Source: Pseudomonas sp. MIACH
GTDB taxonomy: Bacteria; Pseudomonadota; Gammaproteobacteria; Pseudomonadales; Pseudomonadaceae
NCBI RefSeq assembly: GCF_001269925.1
Contig: NZ_LHVO01000056.1
Coordinates: forward strand, 1 to 64,000
Length of the DNA stretch: 64,000 nt
Reading direction: 5' to 3'
This document shows positions 62,571 through 64,000 of the stretch, one piece after another. The translations under genes and the position numbers were made by a program. The notes under the pieces are model-generated. The model was not told the DNA's origin. It ran no database searches and worked only from the letters and a program-made list of their open reading frames with translations. Position 1 is the stretch's first letter; every line of letters starts with the position of its first letter.

Positions 62571-64000
62571 TTACTTCTTGTCTGTAACTTCTTCGAACTC
62601 GGCATCGACAACATCGTCTTTAGCTTCAGGCTCTGCTTTTTGAGCAGCACCGTCAGCTGGCTGAGCCTGTTCGGCGTACATTTTTTGAGCCACTGGCGCG
62701 GAGACTTTCGACAGCTCTTCAACCTTGGCTTCAATAGCAGCCTTGTCGTCGCCCTTAACAGCGGCTTCGAGGGCAACCACAGCAGCTTCGATTGCAGCCT
62801 TCTCTTCAGCGGTCACTTTCTCGCCAGCATCAGCGATCATTTTGCGCGTCGAGTGAACCAGTGCGTCGCCCTGGTTACGGGCACCTGCCAACTCTTCGAA
62901 CTTCTTGTCAGCTTCAGCATTGGTTTCAGCGTCACGGATCATCTGTTGAATTTCTTCATCAGACAGACCGGAGTTGGCCTTGATGGTGATCTTCTGCTCT
63001 TTACCGGTAGCCTTGTCTTTCGCACCTACGTGCAGAATGCCGTTGGCGTCGATGTCGAAGGTCACTTCAATTTGTGGCACGCCACGTGGCGCTGGCGGAA
63101 TCTCAGCCAGGTCGAACTTGCCCAGGGACTTGTTCTGAGCAGCCTGTTTGCGCTCACCTTGCAGCACGTGAATAGTTACAGCGCCTTGGTTGTCATCAGC
63201 AGTCGAGAACACTTGGGATTTCTTGGTAGGAATCGTGGTGTTTTTCTCGATCAGCGCAGTCATCACGCCACCCATGGTTTCGATACCCAGGGTCAGCGGG
63301 CTTACGTCCAGCAGCAACACGTCTTTCACGTCGCCGGCCAATACCGCACCCTGGATGGCAGCACCCATGGCAACAGCTTCGTCCGGGTTCACGTCTTTAC
63401 GTGCTTCTTTACCGAAGAACTCGGTGACCAACTTCTGAACCAGTGGCATACGGGTCTGACCGCCTACCAGAATCACGTCGTTGATCGCACCAACATCGAT
63501 CCCGGAGTCTTTCAATGCAATGCGGCAAGGCTCGATAGTGCGCTGAACCAGGTCTTCAACCAGCGCTTCCAACTTGGCGCGAGAGATCTTCACGTTCAAG
63601 TGCTTAGGACCGGTAGCGTCTGCAGTGATGTACGGCAGGTTAACGTCAGTCGACTGAGCAGAAGACAGCTCGATCTTGGCTTTTTCAGCGGCTTCTTTCA
63701 GGCGCTGCATCGCCAGCGGATCACCCTTGAGGTTCATGCCGCTTTCTTTCTTGAATTCGTCAACGAGGTAGTCGATAAGACGAATGTCAAAGTCTTCACC
63801 ACCCAGGAAGGTGTCGCCGTTAGTGGCCAACACTTCGAACTGGTGCTCGCCGTCTACTTCGGCAATCTCGATCACGGAAACGTCAAACGTACCGCCACCC
63901 AGGTCATAAACGATCACGGTGTGATCGCCTTTAGCCTTGTCCATACCGTAAGCCAGAGCAGCTGCGGTCGGTTCGTTGATGATACGTTTTACGTCCAGGC
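62571..64000 (-). CDS. dnaK: Chaperone DnaK (Hsp70), N-terminus outside the window
   Basis: The window holds the last 476 codons of DnaK; about 160 N-terminal residues lie beyond the right edge. The frame is open to the edge and continues through the ATPase-domain sequence INEPTAAALAYG. The phosphate-2 loop (VYDLGGGTFDVSVIE), the interdomain linker (VLLLDVSPLTLG), the substrate-binding domain and the helical lid are present, ending in the acidic tail DDVVDAEFEEVTDKK. A Met at 63944 is internal and is not the start. Confidence 0.97.
   Translation of the reverse strand, partial: LDVKRIINEPTAAALAYGMDKAKGDHTVIVYDLGGGTFDVSVIEIAEVDGEHQFEVLATNGDTFLGGEDFDIRLIDYLVDEFKKESGMNLKGDPLAMQRLKEAAEKAKIELSSAQSTDVNLPYITADATGPKHLNVKISRAKLEALVEDLVQRTIEPCRIALKDSGIDVGAINDVILVGGQTRMPLVQKLVTEFFGKEARKDVNPDEAVAMGAAIQGAVLAGDVKDVLLLDVSPLTLGIETMGGVMTALIEKNTTIPTKKSQVFSTADDNQGAVTIHVLQGERKQAAQNKSLGKFDLAEIPPAPRGVPQIEVTFDIDANGILHVGAKDKATGKEQKITIKANSGLSDEEIQQMIRDAETNAEADKKFEELAGARNQGDALVHSTRKMIADAGEKVTAEEKAAIEAAVVALEAAVKGDDKAAIEAKVEELSKVSAPVAQKMYAEQAQPADGAAQKAEPEAKDDVVDAEFEEVTDKK

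Overview
The window is a stretch of conserved core chromosome from a Pseudomonas of the fluorescens group. The evidence is the gene order (msrQP-pssA-ilvCHI, prrF beside a haem ABC transporter, dksA-gluQ-cbrXAB-crcZ-pcnB, metY-type tRNA-rimP-nusA-infB-rbfA-truB-rpsO-pnp, dnaKJ-dapB-carAB-greA), the protein sequences themselves, and REP elements built on the GTAGGAGCGAGC core typical of that group. I see no insertion sequence, prophage, integrase, CRISPR array, toxin-antitoxin pair or obvious genomic island. Species identity is inference.

Layout, left to right. Positions 1-284 hold two tandem rRNA-type promoters firing leftward out of the window, so an rrn operon probably lies just outside. 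From 285 to 6267 the minus strand carries msrQ-msrP (periplasmic methionine sulfoxide repair), pssA (phosphatidylserine) and ilvC-ilvH-ilvI (branched-chain amino acids), the last behind a structured leader. From 6699 to 10103 come a YqcC-like protein, a TPR lipoprotein and mrcB (PBP1B). On the plus strand follow an APH-like/P-loop kinase fusion, a pentapeptide-repeat protein and a TfoX C-terminal-domain protein. Next is an iron island (12768-15752): the Fur-type promoter and PrrF sRNA, convergent with hmuTUV. Then come a Rieske protein, sfsA, an aminotransferase, dksA and gluQ.

The regulatory core of the window is 19865-25000. It contains cbrX-cbrA-cbrB, a CbrB-type upstream site, a sigma-54 promoter and the CrcZ RNA with six CA-rich Hfq/Crc decoy clusters. 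A matching CA motif lies on the ribosome-binding site of acs (30879-30886), a plausible target of the same carbon catabolite repression circuit. pcnB-folK-panB-panC-pgi-acs and a DUF2236 gene continue on the plus strand, followed by an RlmI-like methyltransferase and a large AsmA-like DUF748 protein.

From 38035 to the right edge nearly everything is on the minus strand: a two-BON-domain periplasmic protein with a candidate sigma-54 promoter and tandem palindromic upstream sites, the transcription/translation superoperon (tRNA-fMet to pnp), secG-tpiA-glmM-folP-ftsH-rlmE, the divergent yhbY, then DUF4149-greA-carB-carA, dapB, dnaJ and a dnaK cut by the right edge.

I found no clearly new multi-gene system. 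The most interesting signals are regulatory: the sigma-54/tandem-palindrome region upstream of the BON gene, a four-copy GTAACA array before panB, the ilv leader, hairpins in the carA leader, and an almost leaderless mrcB promoter. Several start codons were moved to internal ATG, GTG or TTG codons where a Shine-Dalgarno sequence or family length decided the matter; each entry says so.
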